Shown: positions 1 through 11,008, counted from the stretch's first letter. The stretch: 64,000 nt of DNA from Nymphaea colorata (GCF_008831285.2 NC_045148.1:8747001-8811000); one strand, 5' to 3'. Notes: a model not told the origin generated them from the letters alone. A program made the numbers and translations.

Positions 1-353
1 GAGCTCGACTTCAACTCTATTAAGGCTCGACAAACTCATTTAAATAGAACTAATATTAATCTTTATGTGTTGAGTTGGAGTTCGAGCTCGATTAAGGCTC
101 GACAAACTCATTTGAATATAATTGATATTCATCGTTACGTGTTGAGCTCGACAAACTAGTAAACTCGTTTGAATATATCGACTTGATTAAGGCTCTACAA
201 ACTCGTTTGAATATATTGACTCAGGTCGAGGATAGCTCGAACTCAACTTGATTATTTTAACAAGTCGACTCATGAACTCAAACTCGACTCATTAAGCAAA
301 TGACTCGGCTCAAACTCGTTAACGAGAACGAATCAAGCTCCTTTGTTCACCCC
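1..353. repeat. Degenerate hAT-like non-autonomous element end
   Basis: The stretch repeats variants of GCTCGACAAACTCATTTGAAT at least four times (near 27, 91, 147 and 190) and is rich in GAGCTCGA-type words. It closes at about 340-353 with GTTCACCCCTA, whose reverse complement TAGGGGTGAAC resembles terminal sequences common in plant hAT-type elements. The other end lies outside the window, so neither length nor target duplication can be checked. No coding capacity is visible. Assignment to hAT is inference from the terminal motif. Confidence 0.4.
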
Positions 354-593
354 TACCCTAGACTGAGGGCAAGGAAATGGCCTTGGGGTTTTAATGTGCG
401 CTGGGCAGGAGATAGGAGAAAAAAGAAAAATTAAAAAGGAAATCACTATTATTATTATTATATATTTTTTTTTAACTCAATAGAATGTGAAACGAAACTA
501 ATGTAATGGTAGAAGAGAAATGTGATGGTAGAAGAGAAGGGAAGGAATCGTGAGAGTATCCACAGGCACAAAAACAGAGAGATACAGAGAGAG

Positions 594-938
594 CTACTTC
601 TGAAACTGATCCGATCTCGAGCTCAGCGATTCCTGTAAGAAGCTCCACGACCGCTCCATCAACCCTGGGCTCAATCTGACCATGAGCACGCAGAACTCCA
701 TCTGATTGAGAGCACCATCGCCGTCCAAGTCCCCCACCCTCACCATCGCCGCCGCCTCCTCATCGCTCATCCCCGTCAGCCCCAGCGCCGCCGCATTCCT
801 CTTCAGGCTGTCGCAGGTGATCAGCATTGTCGTTGGATCCATAAGCATCCTGAAGCCGTTGCAGAGCTCGCTCATCAGGCCCTCTGCCCCCAACTTCTCC
901 GCCAGCCGAGGCAGGAAATCCTCAAAATCTTGAACCAT
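594..938 (-). CDS. KIC/PBP1-like single EF-hand calcium-binding protein (copy 1)
   Basis: Single-exon gene of 114 residues. Residues 4-33 hold the conserved start of the family (DFLPRLAEKLGAEGL, then ELCNGF). Residues 70-81 form one canonical EF-hand loop, DLDGDGALNQME, with Asp at loop positions 1, 3 and 5, Gly6 and Glu12. The loop is followed by FCVLMVRLSPGLME, typical of the KIC/PINOID-binding-protein-1 group. In Arabidopsis such proteins bind calcium and regulate partners (the kinesin KCBP, or the kinase PINOID); here the partner is unknown. The family's usual size is about 110-135 residues, so it is full length. The methionine at 938 is the first in frame before the conserved block. It is paralogous to the gene at 8990-9367 but more diverged, with a shorter N terminus and Ala/Val replacing charged residues before the loop. 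No frame damage is seen, so it is probably functional. Confidence 0.85.
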   Translation of the reverse strand: MVQDFEDFLPRLAEKLGAEGLMSELCNGFRMLMDPTTMLITCDSLKRNAAALGLTGMSDEEAAAMVRVGDLDGDGALNQMEFCVLMVRLSPGLMERSWSFLQESLSSRSDQFQK

Positions 939-1754
939 TTTGGGATTAAGACGCCTCTCGTTCTGAAGAGGGGAGATTCTTGTGGTTTCTGTTGGGAAGG
1001 AGAAGGCATCAACCCTGCTCGACTCTTATAGAGGAAGGAGGAAAGACAGAAACGAATCGATGGTAGAAGGAAACTGCATCCATTGGTGATGATTCCAAGG
1101 AAACTACACAGAGAAAGAGAGAAGAGGAAGAAGTCGGCAATTGACGACTTCCACAATTCTTAAACGCAATGTTTATACGAGAAAGGGATTTTCCTTGACG
1201 GCAGCAAGGCGAAGAGAAATTTCCATTGGGCCGAAGAGTCTTTGTCAGAGATTGACGTGCTGCCATTGACCATTTCTTCCTTGGGGCATAAACAAATGGG
1301 CAGTCGGAGGGATACTCTTGTTCGAAAAGGAAAAAATTTAGAGTGCCTCTGATACGGCAGCACCTGCTTTTCCATGGAAAACTTATTACAGTACGACCTA
1401 GAATGGAGTGGCCTGTTTCACAAGGAATGAACACCATGAGTACTCAACTCTGATGTTGTTCAACTTGAATTCTTTTCAAGTAGTTTCACTTAGAGCTCAC
1501 AGAAGGTGCTTTGATGTGGATAGATCGGAACTTTTCCGTGGAGGTGTAAAATTACATCTTCTGTAGACCAACCTTGCTTTACCAATCGCAGGTGATCAGC
1601 GTGTTCCAGTTTGCATTGTACACGCCACACGGCTTTGAATTTGACTGTTAAGGGGATGATGACTGGATTCAACTGAGCCAAGACATAACTGGTCGCCCGA
1701 AAGAACCCAACCAGCATAGTTGGCAAACTCGTCCATCGGACTCGTGAGTCATCC
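939..1754. other. 5' flank of the first EF-hand gene; no further gene
   Basis: This holds the presumed promoter and 5' UTR of the minus-strand EF-hand gene, including a TATA-like site at 1024-1031. Open frames here (for example 1009-1437 minus) show no recognisable domain, and I treat them as chance. Confidence 0.6.
1024..1031 (-). promoter_or_regulatory. TATA box of EF-hand gene copy 1
   Basis: On the minus strand the sequence reads CCTCTATAAGA, a good plant TATA match. It lies about 90 bp upstream of the start codon at 938, leaving a 5' UTR of roughly 50-60 nt if the usual spacing of about 30 bp to the transcription start applies. The site is seen in the sequence; use as a promoter is inferred. 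Confidence 0.5.
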
Positions 1755-1928
1755 GAATTGACTAGGCCTGGGCGGCGGGCCCGGCGCCGCCGGGTCAGGC
1801 CGGGCCACCCCCGGGTCGGGCCGGCCCAATCGGATTTGGCCCAGGCCGAGCCCAGGCCAAGACCTGGGCTATCGGGCCAGGCTCACACGCCCGACAGGCC
1901 CGGCCCAATGCCCACCCTTAAAATTGAC
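1755..1928. mobile_element. hAT-type MITE (158 bp) with near-perfect 8-bp target duplication
   Basis: The element spans 1763-1920. Its left end is TAGGCCTGGGC; the right end, read inverted, is TAAGGGTGGGC. Just inside both ends are GGGCC/GGCCC blocks, and the interior is extremely GC-rich against an AT-rich background. The flanking octamers are GAATTGAC (1755-1762) and AAATTGAC (1921-1928), identical in 7 of 8 positions, as expected for an 8-bp hAT target duplication. It has no coding capacity. A 70-residue open frame inside it is an artefact of low stop-codon density in GC-rich DNA. Confidence 0.8.
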
Positions 1929-4900
1929 TATGATAGTTTATTTTCTAGGTCCCATTTAGGAATCACCTGACTTGGCAGGTTATCAATTAATTTCATGTTT
2001 TTTTTTACTCTACTCGTGTTGATGAAAAGTTTGTTATTTTAAAAATTGTGAAATATACATCCAAATCTTATGGTTTGAAAGTGGTTTTGTCTGTTGTAAA
2101 CTTGTATTTAGGTTTTTTCTCAATAATTTGGTAATAAAAACATTGGGAAATAAGTGCACATTTAGGTTGGATTCACGCGGAGTTATTGTCCTGTTAGACA
2201 TTTAATTCCTAATTTTACTAAATGTACACACAAAGGCTCGTATTTCATGTTATTTAGTTTGATGAGGAAGAATTCAAACATGAAGCCCCCAACAAACTTA
2301 CCTTCATCCATTTATAGAAAAAAAAAAGCTTTTATGATTTTATGACCTAGCCTGCTGAGTCGCCGAATCAACTCACTGAGCTGGTGACCTAACTGTCAGC
2401 TGATCCAAGTTCAAGTCACGGTTTGCCAATTATGTTCCAAGGTCCAAAAATTTATTCATATGCCTTAAGCAAGATTTCAGGTTTGTGAGAGGGGTTCTAA
2501 GTAATTTTTCATGAAATGTACTAAATTAAAGTTTTTAAATTTTGGTTAGGGCCGAAATATCATTTTTCAAAAAATTTTTATATAGTAAAATGAAAATTTC
2601 TAAAATTTACATGTAAATTTTAAAAGAAAAAATTGAGGTGGGGCAAGGGCCCATGCGGGCCCCACCTTGGCTCTACCCCTTGGTTTTTGACATCTTCAAA
2701 ACGAAGATTGTAGGGTGATATTTTTTTTTTCCAATGTAGGAACAGGTGATGTTGTGATCATATTTTTTTCACCATTAGATATCGGACAGGTGGGCGTATA
2801 AAAGACAATTCACCCGTGTAATTTTTGTGGGTGCTACTCCCTTGTATTGTAAAAGGAGAGATCACGACATCCGAGTTGAAAGGTGTCGCAATGTAACGAA
2901 AGATCCCAAAGCATAAAAAACAGAAAAACCTTTGGGTCTTTCTTTAAGTAAAGTTTGCTCATTCTAAAGTAATCAGTCAAGTTCTCACACCACAATAAAC
3001 TGTATTTCCCCACATTCACACTGAAGTGGGATCATCATCTGGCTACCGGAGCTTGACCTTTGGATACTTTCATTCGTCAAACGTCTCTGTTGAAAAGCAT
3101 CACTTCTTGCCAAATTTCACCCTGCAAGCTTGGGTAAAAAATTGGGGCGACCCGCATAATCGGGTTAAATCCGATCCGTCAAGGATTTGATATTACTTTA
3201 ATATCCAAAAGCTAAAACGATACTTGGATACCAAGAAGTGTACGATTCAAGTCCCGTTACTTGATCTCGGCGAGAACGAAAGGTTTACGACCATTTATTG
3301 CCCTTTCTTAATTCTGGATCTGGATTTCGGACTCTTGTCCAGCTTCAATTAAATTATGAGATCAAAGACGCTTTCCTTGCCGGTTGGAAGGTTCCAACGT
3401 AATTTCTTTGGGAATTTTCATTTCACATATGAAAATGGAATAAAGTAGAAAAGAACAGAACTTCAACGGAAATTTTTCTGAATTTCCGGATAAGAGCACA
3501 TGTTTTCTGAATGCTGCTCCACGAAGAAATCGGGTTTGACAGTCAAAATCTGGAAAGAGTTGAACTTTTCCTTTCTTTTTCTTCTTTCATGTTTTCAGAT
3601 TCTATCTTTCTCTTTGTTTCAGATTGGAAAAGGCAAAGTCTACTCATAAGAAAATGAAAAGTTTATGGCAATTTTTTGAATCAACTTACCTGCAGTTGAA
3701 TTTTGAATATGTTCAACTACCCAACAAGATTTTCGAACCATTTCAAGTGGCCATCCGAATTTTGACTACTTCTTTTCGTAACCTAAAGTTTAAATGTTAG
3801 AATGGCTTATAAAATGAGTTTTTTCTTATTTTATATTGCCAATTGCATTAAATAAGACGCTTGTATCAAGCAATCAAGGAATTGAAGCCCTCCATTAGAT
3901 TATTAAGAAAAAAAGTAGGACCGAAACTTGAATTTTCCATATTTATTAATTTAATTTTTTGGTTTTAATTGACCGGCCCAAAACCTGATGCCACTAAATG
4001 CTGGTATCCTTCCTGGAAGATGCAGACCAACATGCTGACGGGACTAATTATCTAACCCTTGTCTTTTTCGTTTTTACAAATAAAAAAATCAATTAAAAAA
4101 CTGAAAAAATTGTAGGAAAATCTTTGGAGAACCAATTGTTAAGCATATCCAAGATCATTTTCAGGTTACCCAGAATTTCTTAGACCAAGTAATCAAACAC
4201 GACGGTCTTTGGATTAGATATGAATTAGGAGGTTGAAGAAAGTACGACATCAAATGTGTTTAAATGTAACTCATTAAACTTCATATTATTATTGGCTTTT
4301 GGGATCAGAAATAAGATGATCATGTCATCTTCCGTATGAACAAAATGACATCAGCCTGGCGATCGTTGAATTATGAACGTCGGATATTTCTGAGGGAAAG
4401 ATTATCTCACCCCTGCATCCTATTATCAGAGGACGGGAAAAGTTTTTCTGAAAATTTCAGTTTTACAGAGCATTTTCTATTGCTTCTCTTTAAGTAGTCT
4501 TCTTGGTCTTAATTTTTTCAACCCAGGAAGGGTGTTTGGTTGCAGATGAAACTTCCCACGGGCAATTATTTACTTTGGTAACTTATTTCCGGTTCGAGGG
4601 TAAACATAGATTCATCATATCGATTAGAATAGAGATAAATTTTGAAGGTGGAAATTTAGCTTGTGTTTGATTGCGGTGGTATAGGAATTCTTAACTCGCG
4701 GATAAACTTTTGTCGCGGAAAAGAGTTTCCACTTTTCTACCTAATTGGAGCTGTAAATATTTCGAATAAGGATCAGAACAACTGATTGTATTTGTAGCTA
4801 TTTTGGTTGGAATATGAACATCAGAATTGGTGAAAGCCTCTTAGTTCAGACCAATTGCAGTTTTATTTAATTACAATAATGATATTCATATATAATAAAT

Positions 4901-5469
4901 TAATAATGCTTGTCCGCTGTTTTTTCTCATCTATCAAACTACAGGCACGCCTTATTATTTTATGCTGTTAGATAACTGGCGATCCATATTTGGTCTAATG
5001 TCTGGAGGACATGAGTGCATTATTTTGCTGCGTAAACAAATTAAAACCAAACATGTATATATAATAAACTAGAAAAAAAACATTGTCTAACAGCTACAAT
5101 ACGTACCTACTATCTCTTTCTTCCCTTTCCTTCTCTCTATTTTTTATTTTTCTTAGTTTTTTACTTTAATTTTCATACTCATCTTCTGCACCCTTAAATT
5201 AACTAACTTTGTTAGAAAAAACGAGATATAAAATCTTATCTAATAAATACTGAGTTTAGAGAGATAGACAGAAAGAAAAAGAGAGGGCAACAAAACGGGA
5301 ATTCATTCAAGACAAAAACAGTGACAAGGCGTCACCAAACAAAAAGTAAAAAAAAAAGAGAAAGGTAAAAGTAGCAAAAAAGAAAACTAACAAAGAAAGC
5401 AAATGCAAAAAACATGGAGAAACAGAAATCAGAACATATGAATCAAAAAACAAGACGAGGAAGACACAC
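1929..5469. other. AT-rich intergenic region without recognised genes
   Basis: About 3.5 kb with only short open frames. It contains one dispersed repeat (2515-2682). A TATA-like word near 2797 has no convincing gene downstream. Confidence 0.6.
2515..2682 (+). repeat. Dispersed repeat family A, copy 1
   Basis: The pattern is AAATTAAAG-TTTTTAAATTTTGG, then GGGCCGAAATAT, then an AT-rich middle, then GTGGGGCAAGGGCCC and a CCCCACCTTGGCTCTACCCC end. The same order recurs at 37238-37395 (same strand) and, inverted and diverged, at 7716-7846, 14423-14600 and 48636-48780. No protein is encoded. It is probably a fragment of an old transposon or retroelement; the class is not determined. Confidence 0.55.
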
Positions 5470-5862
5470 TAAGTGAGTCAAAGGCGGAAGTCATCCTGTG
5501 ACCAATGCGAAGGCCAATGTGAACATCTGCCTTCACAATACATCCAACGAACATGATATTGTTACGCTCTTCCCAAACCGGCCACCAACAACAAATGAGT
5601 CAAAACCACTGGTAAAATGCCAACCACGGCTGACTAAAGGTGAATGTGAAAAGAAATCATAGAGAAGGGAGATAGGAGTGTATGAGGGAGGGAAGACCAG
5701 GCGGGGGCTGTAATTGACAAAAGAAACGACAGTGAACAAAAAGATGGTACCTTGACTCCACAATAAAGAAACAAAGAAGACACTGAAAAACCATGGCACG
5801 AAGTGAAGGGCCTGAGAACCAAAGGGCACGATAAAGGAGCCATGGAACAGCTGGCCTAAAAG
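5470..5862 (-). pseudogene. LINE reverse-transcriptase C-terminal (zf-RVT-like) fossil
   Basis: Read on the minus strand in more than one frame, this gives two signatures of the C-terminal part of plant non-LTR retrotransposon polyproteins. The first is a cysteine/histidine segment of the form CLLCFFIVESRYHLFVHC (around 5720-5800), matching the C-x2-C ... ES-x2-HLF-x2-C pattern. The second, further downstream, is WPVWEERNNIMF (around 5545-5585), matching the W-x-x-W-x-ERN-x(3)-F box. The two are in different frames with stops between, so it is dead. The solo LTR at 5863-6155 sits immediately upstream and may have inserted into it. Assignment is by motif only. Confidence 0.5.
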
Positions 5863-6160
5863 TGTTAGGAACAACACACAAAACTCTCCTCTCGCACTCT
5901 CAAGAGGGGGTTAGAAGCAACAAGGAAGAAGACAAAGATTTACGTGGTTCGGAGCAATAATCTCCTACATCTACGGTCGCACAGATCTTTCATTATTCAC
6001 TCTCAGATGAACATAGACACTCTCAAAGAGAAGACAAAAAAGAAACGGCGCCCCCCCTCACAACATAAGGATTAGGAAAACTCGCATTTGTACAAAATAA
6101 CATAAATGCCCTTACATAAGAATGTCCAGTATGGATCAAGTTTCATACACCAACAAAAAG
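5858..6160 (-). mobile_element. Solo LTR (293 bp) with perfect 5-bp target duplication
   Basis: The LTR is 5863-6155. It starts TGTTAGGA and ends ACCAACA, giving TG...CA termini and short inverted ends (TGTT / AACA). The flanking pentamers are identical: AAAAG at 5858-5862 and AAAAG at 6156-6160. There is no internal domain, so this is a solo LTR left by recombination between two LTRs. A diverged relative lies at 16475-16779. Copia-type membership and minus orientation are inferred from the TGTTGG-like end when read on the minus strand. Confidence 0.8.
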
Positions 6161-6918
6161 TAGTACGATAACATGAGGCAAATGTAAACAAGGTAGTAGG
6201 AAAAATAGAGAGAGAGGTCGCCATAAATTTCATTATTGCCTAGAGGTGAGAAATGGGTTGCCAATAACACCCTTTTGCTATTCATAAATTGAGTTACCTA
6301 GAGCTAGCGTCCACTTGTTGTTTACGTTCAAAAATTGGTCACAATATGCTATCTTCTTCATATGAAAGTTTCTTATTTATATGCACCATAGACTGAATGG
6401 AGACGGCAGCCATCTTTAAGGACCAAATGTCAGCTAAGGAAATTGAAGTCTTAAACCACATCCCAAGCAAGACTCTTTGAATACATATCACGTGATGGGG
6501 ACGTTTCGTATTAGGCAGCTGGTGTACAAACGCTCTCATCATGTTTAGAATCATTTTTGCTTCTTATTGAGCTTAAGAAAGAATTTCGTTAGTGCATGAA
6601 TTTGGGAGCTCAATCTGAGCTTATATGATTCTAAGAAGGACATTACATTCCTAAAATACGTGCTTCAAAAATGTAATGTTCTTATTTAATAAAACATGCA
6701 TAGTCACATGGTGTTTCTTGAAGCAAGATCATGGTGTTCTTTAAACATGTATTCAACTAATGATCATGTGTCACAAAAACACAATGTCTTTCTAATCAAA
6801 TGCGGCACTTTTACTTGCTCTACCTATTGTCCACTCTTAGGGGTCAGGCTGATGAAAGCTGATCATCAGTTTCATTCTTGTGGGCACTATTTCTCTGGAC
6901 TACAAACAATTGGTACAT

Positions 6919-7000
6919 TACTCTCAAATTTGAATGGAGTAACTATACACCCTACCCCCTACTCTCAAATTTGAATGGAGTAACTATACACCCTACCCCC
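6919..7000. repeat. Perfect 41-bp tandem duplication
   Basis: Copies 6919-6959 and 6960-7000 each begin TACTCTCAAATTTGAATGG and end CACCCTACCCCC. They are identical base for base, so the duplication is recent. Confidence 0.95.
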
Positions 7001-7715
7001 AACATTCCTCGGGATTGTTTGGTATAAAGAATAGTAATATTTGCCCGAAAGAATGATGCAAATTCATGGAACTCTATATTCTTAAATTTGCGTCAGAGGG
7101 TCAGTTCTGGTTGTTGCATATACTATTGTAGTGACCCCTCATCTAGAAAGCATGGTAATTTAAAGGAAAAGAACAAACAACGAGCTGGAACTTTTATGTT
7201 GCTGACCAGAAGTTCTTTTTTTTTTAATCAAAATTAGTCAACCGATCGATGTCCTCTTCTTCTTTTATCAATGTTAAAAAATTAGCCAAGAGCAATATAC
7301 GTGAATGTCTTTCTGTCTCATAGAGAAATCCAACACTACAGAAGATAAGCATATATGTCATATTACGTGTTTAACGGCGGAGTTGATAAAAATAAACTTG
7401 TATGTTGACCTTTTCAAATATGAAGGAAAAAACTCAGGTGTCCTTTTAAGAATATTGGAAAGTGGGGGTGGGATCTTCTTTAATTATCATTATGGGATGT
7501 GTTTTTGAATATTTTCCAACTCACAGTGGCTTCCCCGTATAAGTTTCCGAATACATTGTAAATGTACGGCCGCTTAACAATTGAATGATTTACAAAAGGC
7601 CGCTTAACGTTTAAATAATTATAAATGGCCCTCAGTTAAGAAACAGGTTTGCAAAAGAGTGCCTGCCTCTCTACGACGGTCCCCTATTCTAGGCGTTATC
7701 AAGTCGACAATTTTT

Positions 7716-7846
7716 TTTAAAAAAAAAATTTAGATTTTCTTTTGTCTTTTATAAAAATTTTAAAAATTAATATTTCGGCCCGTGTCAAAATTTGTAAACT
7801 TTAATTCAGCCCTCCTCACAAAAAATTTCTGACTTCGCCTTGATTG
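7716..7846 (-). repeat. Dispersed repeat family A, inverted copy 2
   Basis: The reverse complement carries AATTAAAGTTTACAAATTTTGA, GGGCCGAAATAT and TAAAATTTTTATAAAA in the same order as 2515-2585. The GC-rich end seen in the first copy is missing. Confidence 0.55.
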
Positions 7847-7954
7847 GACTCAACTACTTGAACACCATCCATTCATTTTCTTACCTAAAGCCAGCCAAGG
7901 AATCGCCCACGAGTTTACACTTAAGTGGCCAAGTCTCCCTACTTGGGATGGATT

Positions 7955-8266
7955 TGGGGATGTAAATGGCTTACAGATTTTGATCGGATTCAGTCTATAA
8001 CAAATTCAATTATGAGTTTACATAACTGGATCCTAATCATATTATTTTAAGGCCGAATTTAGATTGGACTAATATAAGATCTGATCTGACATTGACATGG
8101 AATTGATTCAGATCTTTATCACATTCCAGTCAGATATCATATCTGAATTCATATTCGATTTCGCAACTGTATCCAATAAGATCCAAATTGTTTTTTTATC
8201 GAATCTGGCTAAACGAATATAAAATCAAATCTCTAACTTGATATATCCAACCCATTTACACCCGCA
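7955..8266. mobile_element. hAT-like non-autonomous element with GGGTGTAAATGG ends
   Basis: The left end is GGGGATGTAAATGG and the right end, inverted, is GCGGGTGTAAATGG. The interior (about 310 bp) is full of GATCTGA/GATTCAGAT words, typical of a widespread plant hAT-derived MITE type. I could not find a matching 8-bp target duplication, so the element is old or its ends are eroded. Confidence 0.5.
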
Positions 8267-8337
8267 GGCGTTCTTCCCGTGGAAGAATAGGAAGGTCACT
8301 AAAACAGTCACAACCAGATTAGACAAAAAAGCCGCAA

Positions 8338-8471
8338 ACATTAGAAACATAACATTTGTGTTTCATGAATCTACTTTCAAACTAAAGTTTCATAAAACAC
8401 TTGAACTAGTGTTTTGAATCTACCTCAATTTTATGACAGATTCATGAAACACTCACATGTTATTCTGAATG
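8338..8471. mobile_element. Small foldback MITE-like element
   Basis: A perfect 15-bp inverted pair, GTGTTTCATGAATCT at 8358-8372 and its complement at 8438-8452, extends imperfectly outward to about 35 bp per arm (ACATTAGAAACATAACA on the left). The inner 65 bp is also partly self-complementary. It resembles the foldback at 26136-26280, which shares GTTTCATAAATCTAC. Confidence 0.5.
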
Positions 8472-8989
8472 TCAAACGACTCCTAAATGTTTCATAACCT
8501 TTTTTGAGATCCCAGACTCTCACATATTTCAAAACCATGGACTTGTGATCAGGCAGTCGCCCTCATACCATAAATCTGTTGTTTTTACAAAATAATACAG
8601 ATTTGGGATCCTCAATTGAAAGATCCACTGTTTATTTAACCTGTAAATCTAATCTCTATAACGGAGATTTAAAATCAACATCGACAGATCTCATATTATC
8701 AAACATAAACACAATCGTAGGACAAGGTTTGATAAGCGATTTTGAATCGATAGAACTCTTTGTAAAAGATGAAATACTCTTCATAATGACGAATCGGTAG
8801 CCATTGTGATCGAAAACGATGAGAAGAAACAAATATGACGCACTATTGGTAATATAATATGAACATGAATGTGTCTCTCCCGGCATGCAAAGAGCACGTC
8901 AAAAGGACAAAAATTGGCGTAAGAAAGACAGCACGAAAGACGGAGAGAGAGATGTCTCTGTCAACAATCGACCGGAAGAAGAAAGAAAA

Positions 8990-9367
8990 CTATCGATTCA
9001 GATCGATGATTTGCCTTGAGAGAGAATCGTCCACGGATCTCCACAGCCGCTCCATCAACCCCGGGCTCAACCTGACCATGAGGACGCAGAACTCCATCTG
9101 GTCGAGAGCGCCGTCGCCGTCCAAGTCTCCCTCCCTCACCATCTCCCTCGCCTCCTCCTCCGTCATCCCTTCCATCCCCAGCGCCTCCGCCTTCCTCTTC
9201 AGGCTCTCCCAAGTGATCAACCCGCGCGTCGGATCCATTATCAGCCTGAAGCCGTTGCAGAGCTCGCTTATCAGACCGTCTGCCCCCAGCTTTTCCGCCA
9301 TGTGGGGCAAGAAATCCTGGAACGTCTGTTCTTCAACCATGTTCCTGGAACTCTCTCTGTTCTGCAT
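8990..9367 (-). CDS. KIC/PBP1-like single EF-hand calcium-binding protein (copy 2)
   Basis: Single-exon gene of 125 residues. Residues 16-43 carry the family block FQDFLPHMAEKLGADGL followed by ELCNGF. Residues 81-92 form a complete EF-hand loop, DLDGDGALDQME, followed by FCVLMVRLSPGLMERLW. In Arabidopsis, members are small cytosolic calcium sensors that bind KCBP kinesin (KIC) or PINOID kinase (PBP1); the partner here is unknown. It is the better-conserved member of the pair with 594-938 and keeps the charged residues before the loop (EEEAREMVREGD). The start at 9367 is the first in-frame ATG; Met10 is a possible alternative that would still keep all conserved parts. A TATA box at 9434-9442 fits a short 5' UTR. 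Confidence 0.88.
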   Translation of the reverse strand: MQNRESSRNMVEEQTFQDFLPHMAEKLGADGLISELCNGFRLIMDPTRGLITWESLKRKAEALGMEGMTEEEAREMVREGDLDGDGALDQMEFCVLMVRLSPGLMERLWRSVDDSLSRQIIDLNR

Positions 9368-9433
9368 TGCAAAATGGAGGGATTCAATTAAGAGATCACG
9401 AATATGGGATTGAAAGGGGAAGAGAGTGGCGAT

Positions 9434-9442
9434 CTAATATAG
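9434..9442 (-). promoter_or_regulatory. TATA box of EF-hand gene copy 2
   Basis: The minus strand reads CTTCTATATTAG, about 70 bp upstream of the start at 9367. The spacing is normal for a plant core promoter with a 5' UTR of about 40 nt. Use is inferred. Confidence 0.45.
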
Positions 9443-11008
9443 AAGCTGTGATCTGAAAGACTGGTTTCTAGGAAGGAAGAAACCGAGTTTATTAATGCCA
9501 ACCAAATTACAGATGGGAAGGAGTCGGTGGACGGTTGCTGGCTTCCATTTGAATTCACATCTTCAGGCTCTGCCTCTCTCTCACTTGCTTCTCTGAAGCT
9601 GCGTCTTCCAAAATTCCAAGATACCAACCTTCACCAAGGGGGAAACATGTCATTTCCAAACGACGTGGCATCCCCTCTTTGCTATATGATTGAAGTTGAG
9701 TAAAAGGACTGCGAACCGAGTCGAACCATATGTTCAACAGTTCAATCTCTCTTTCGATTTATTTTATTGTCAAAACTTCATGTTCAAGACCGATTCGGCT
9801 CCGGTAACGTTCAATATGGGAAGTGATTCATTATAATACTCAAATTCTTCATCTCACCTTCATATGGGTAACTTCTTATGATCTAGGATGAAATTTCGAA
9901 CATAATATAAAAATAATAAATTTAGAAAGAAAAGCACACAGGTAGACAAAAAAATTATGAAGTGAACTTATAAAAAGAAATTAATGAATAATGCTGTGTT
10001 GACCACGTATGCCACATGTCTGTCAGCTAGATTTTCAGTTTGTAACAAAATGTAGAGAGATTTAGTCAAATAAAGTATGAGTTTTTTTTTTTTTTTTCAA
10101 TTTCTCAGACCATCTTGTAATGTTGAAATTCAAGTATATGACGAGTTTGTCAGGCAAAGAACAATAACAAATTTCTCAGCTGCCAAACAATGCTATGGTG
10201 GAACGGGAAATAAATTTCATAAATTACATTGTAAAAAAGAATTATGCTTCTCATAAGAACTTAAACCAAGGTAAATTAAAAAAATATATATAGTACCATA
10301 GTTATTGGTAGAACAAGTGCAAAGGCACCTGAACTAAGATGATTGGTAAAGAGAGTACCCATGAAGTGTTCCGTGCAGAACTGATGGTAAATTCATTCAG
10401 TTTCACTCAATCATCTCGTAATTTCACACGTCGTATTTTAATTATTCTTGCTCAACCTTTTTAAATGTTTTTATTCTTTAAATGGTTTGCATTCATATTT
10501 TCAAAAAATATACACAATATCAACATTTTATTGGTTTTCACCTAAGGTTAACTGTGATTCGATTCATCCGATTATTTGAATATGTCATTTTACAAGATTA
10601 TATGCAAAAACCAAATTTTGTTATATTGTCATGGTGAGTAACATTGTCACTTCACAAGATTCTCTGCAAAAAACCCAATTTAGTTCACACTTTAAAAAAC
10701 CCATTTTGTAAAGACAAAAATGAAAATAAAAAAAAGTTAAAAAAAAGTTTATAAAAAACATCTTTTAAAATTACCAAAAAAGTCCCATATACTTTTAAGG
10801 CGTACAAGAGTTGTGTGCTAGATTGGTGGGATGTAAAGGCTGGCAACTGTCATTTTTATGAATTTTCGAAGTTTTGTATTTATGACAACTTAGTAGAATT
10901 TTTCATACAAAAAAATGAGCTTAAGAGAAAAAATGAGCTTAAGAGTACCTTTCTTCGAGACTCATGACCGATTAAGCTAAAGATTGGAATTTGAGTGCCC
11001 ATTTTGGT
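9443..11008. other. AT-rich intergenic region; no gene seen
   Basis: Low-complexity AT-rich DNA, with a T tract near 10083-10098 and a 19-bp direct repeat (AAAAATGAGCTTAAGAG, twice) at about 10910-10946. No coding signal. Confidence 0.6.

Larger units (their letters stand above)
6161..7954. other. Intergenic DNA with a 41-bp tandem duplication and a repeat-A copy
   Basis: No gene recognised. It contains an exact two-copy tandem repeat (6919-7000), a repeat-A copy (7716-7846) and a short GGCCGCTTAAC word duplicated near 7568 and 7600. Confidence 0.6.

Noticed and set aside
1009-1437. 142-codon minus-strand frame upstream of EF-hand gene copy 1
   Set aside because: It overlaps that gene's probable promoter and 5' UTR and has no recognisable domain.
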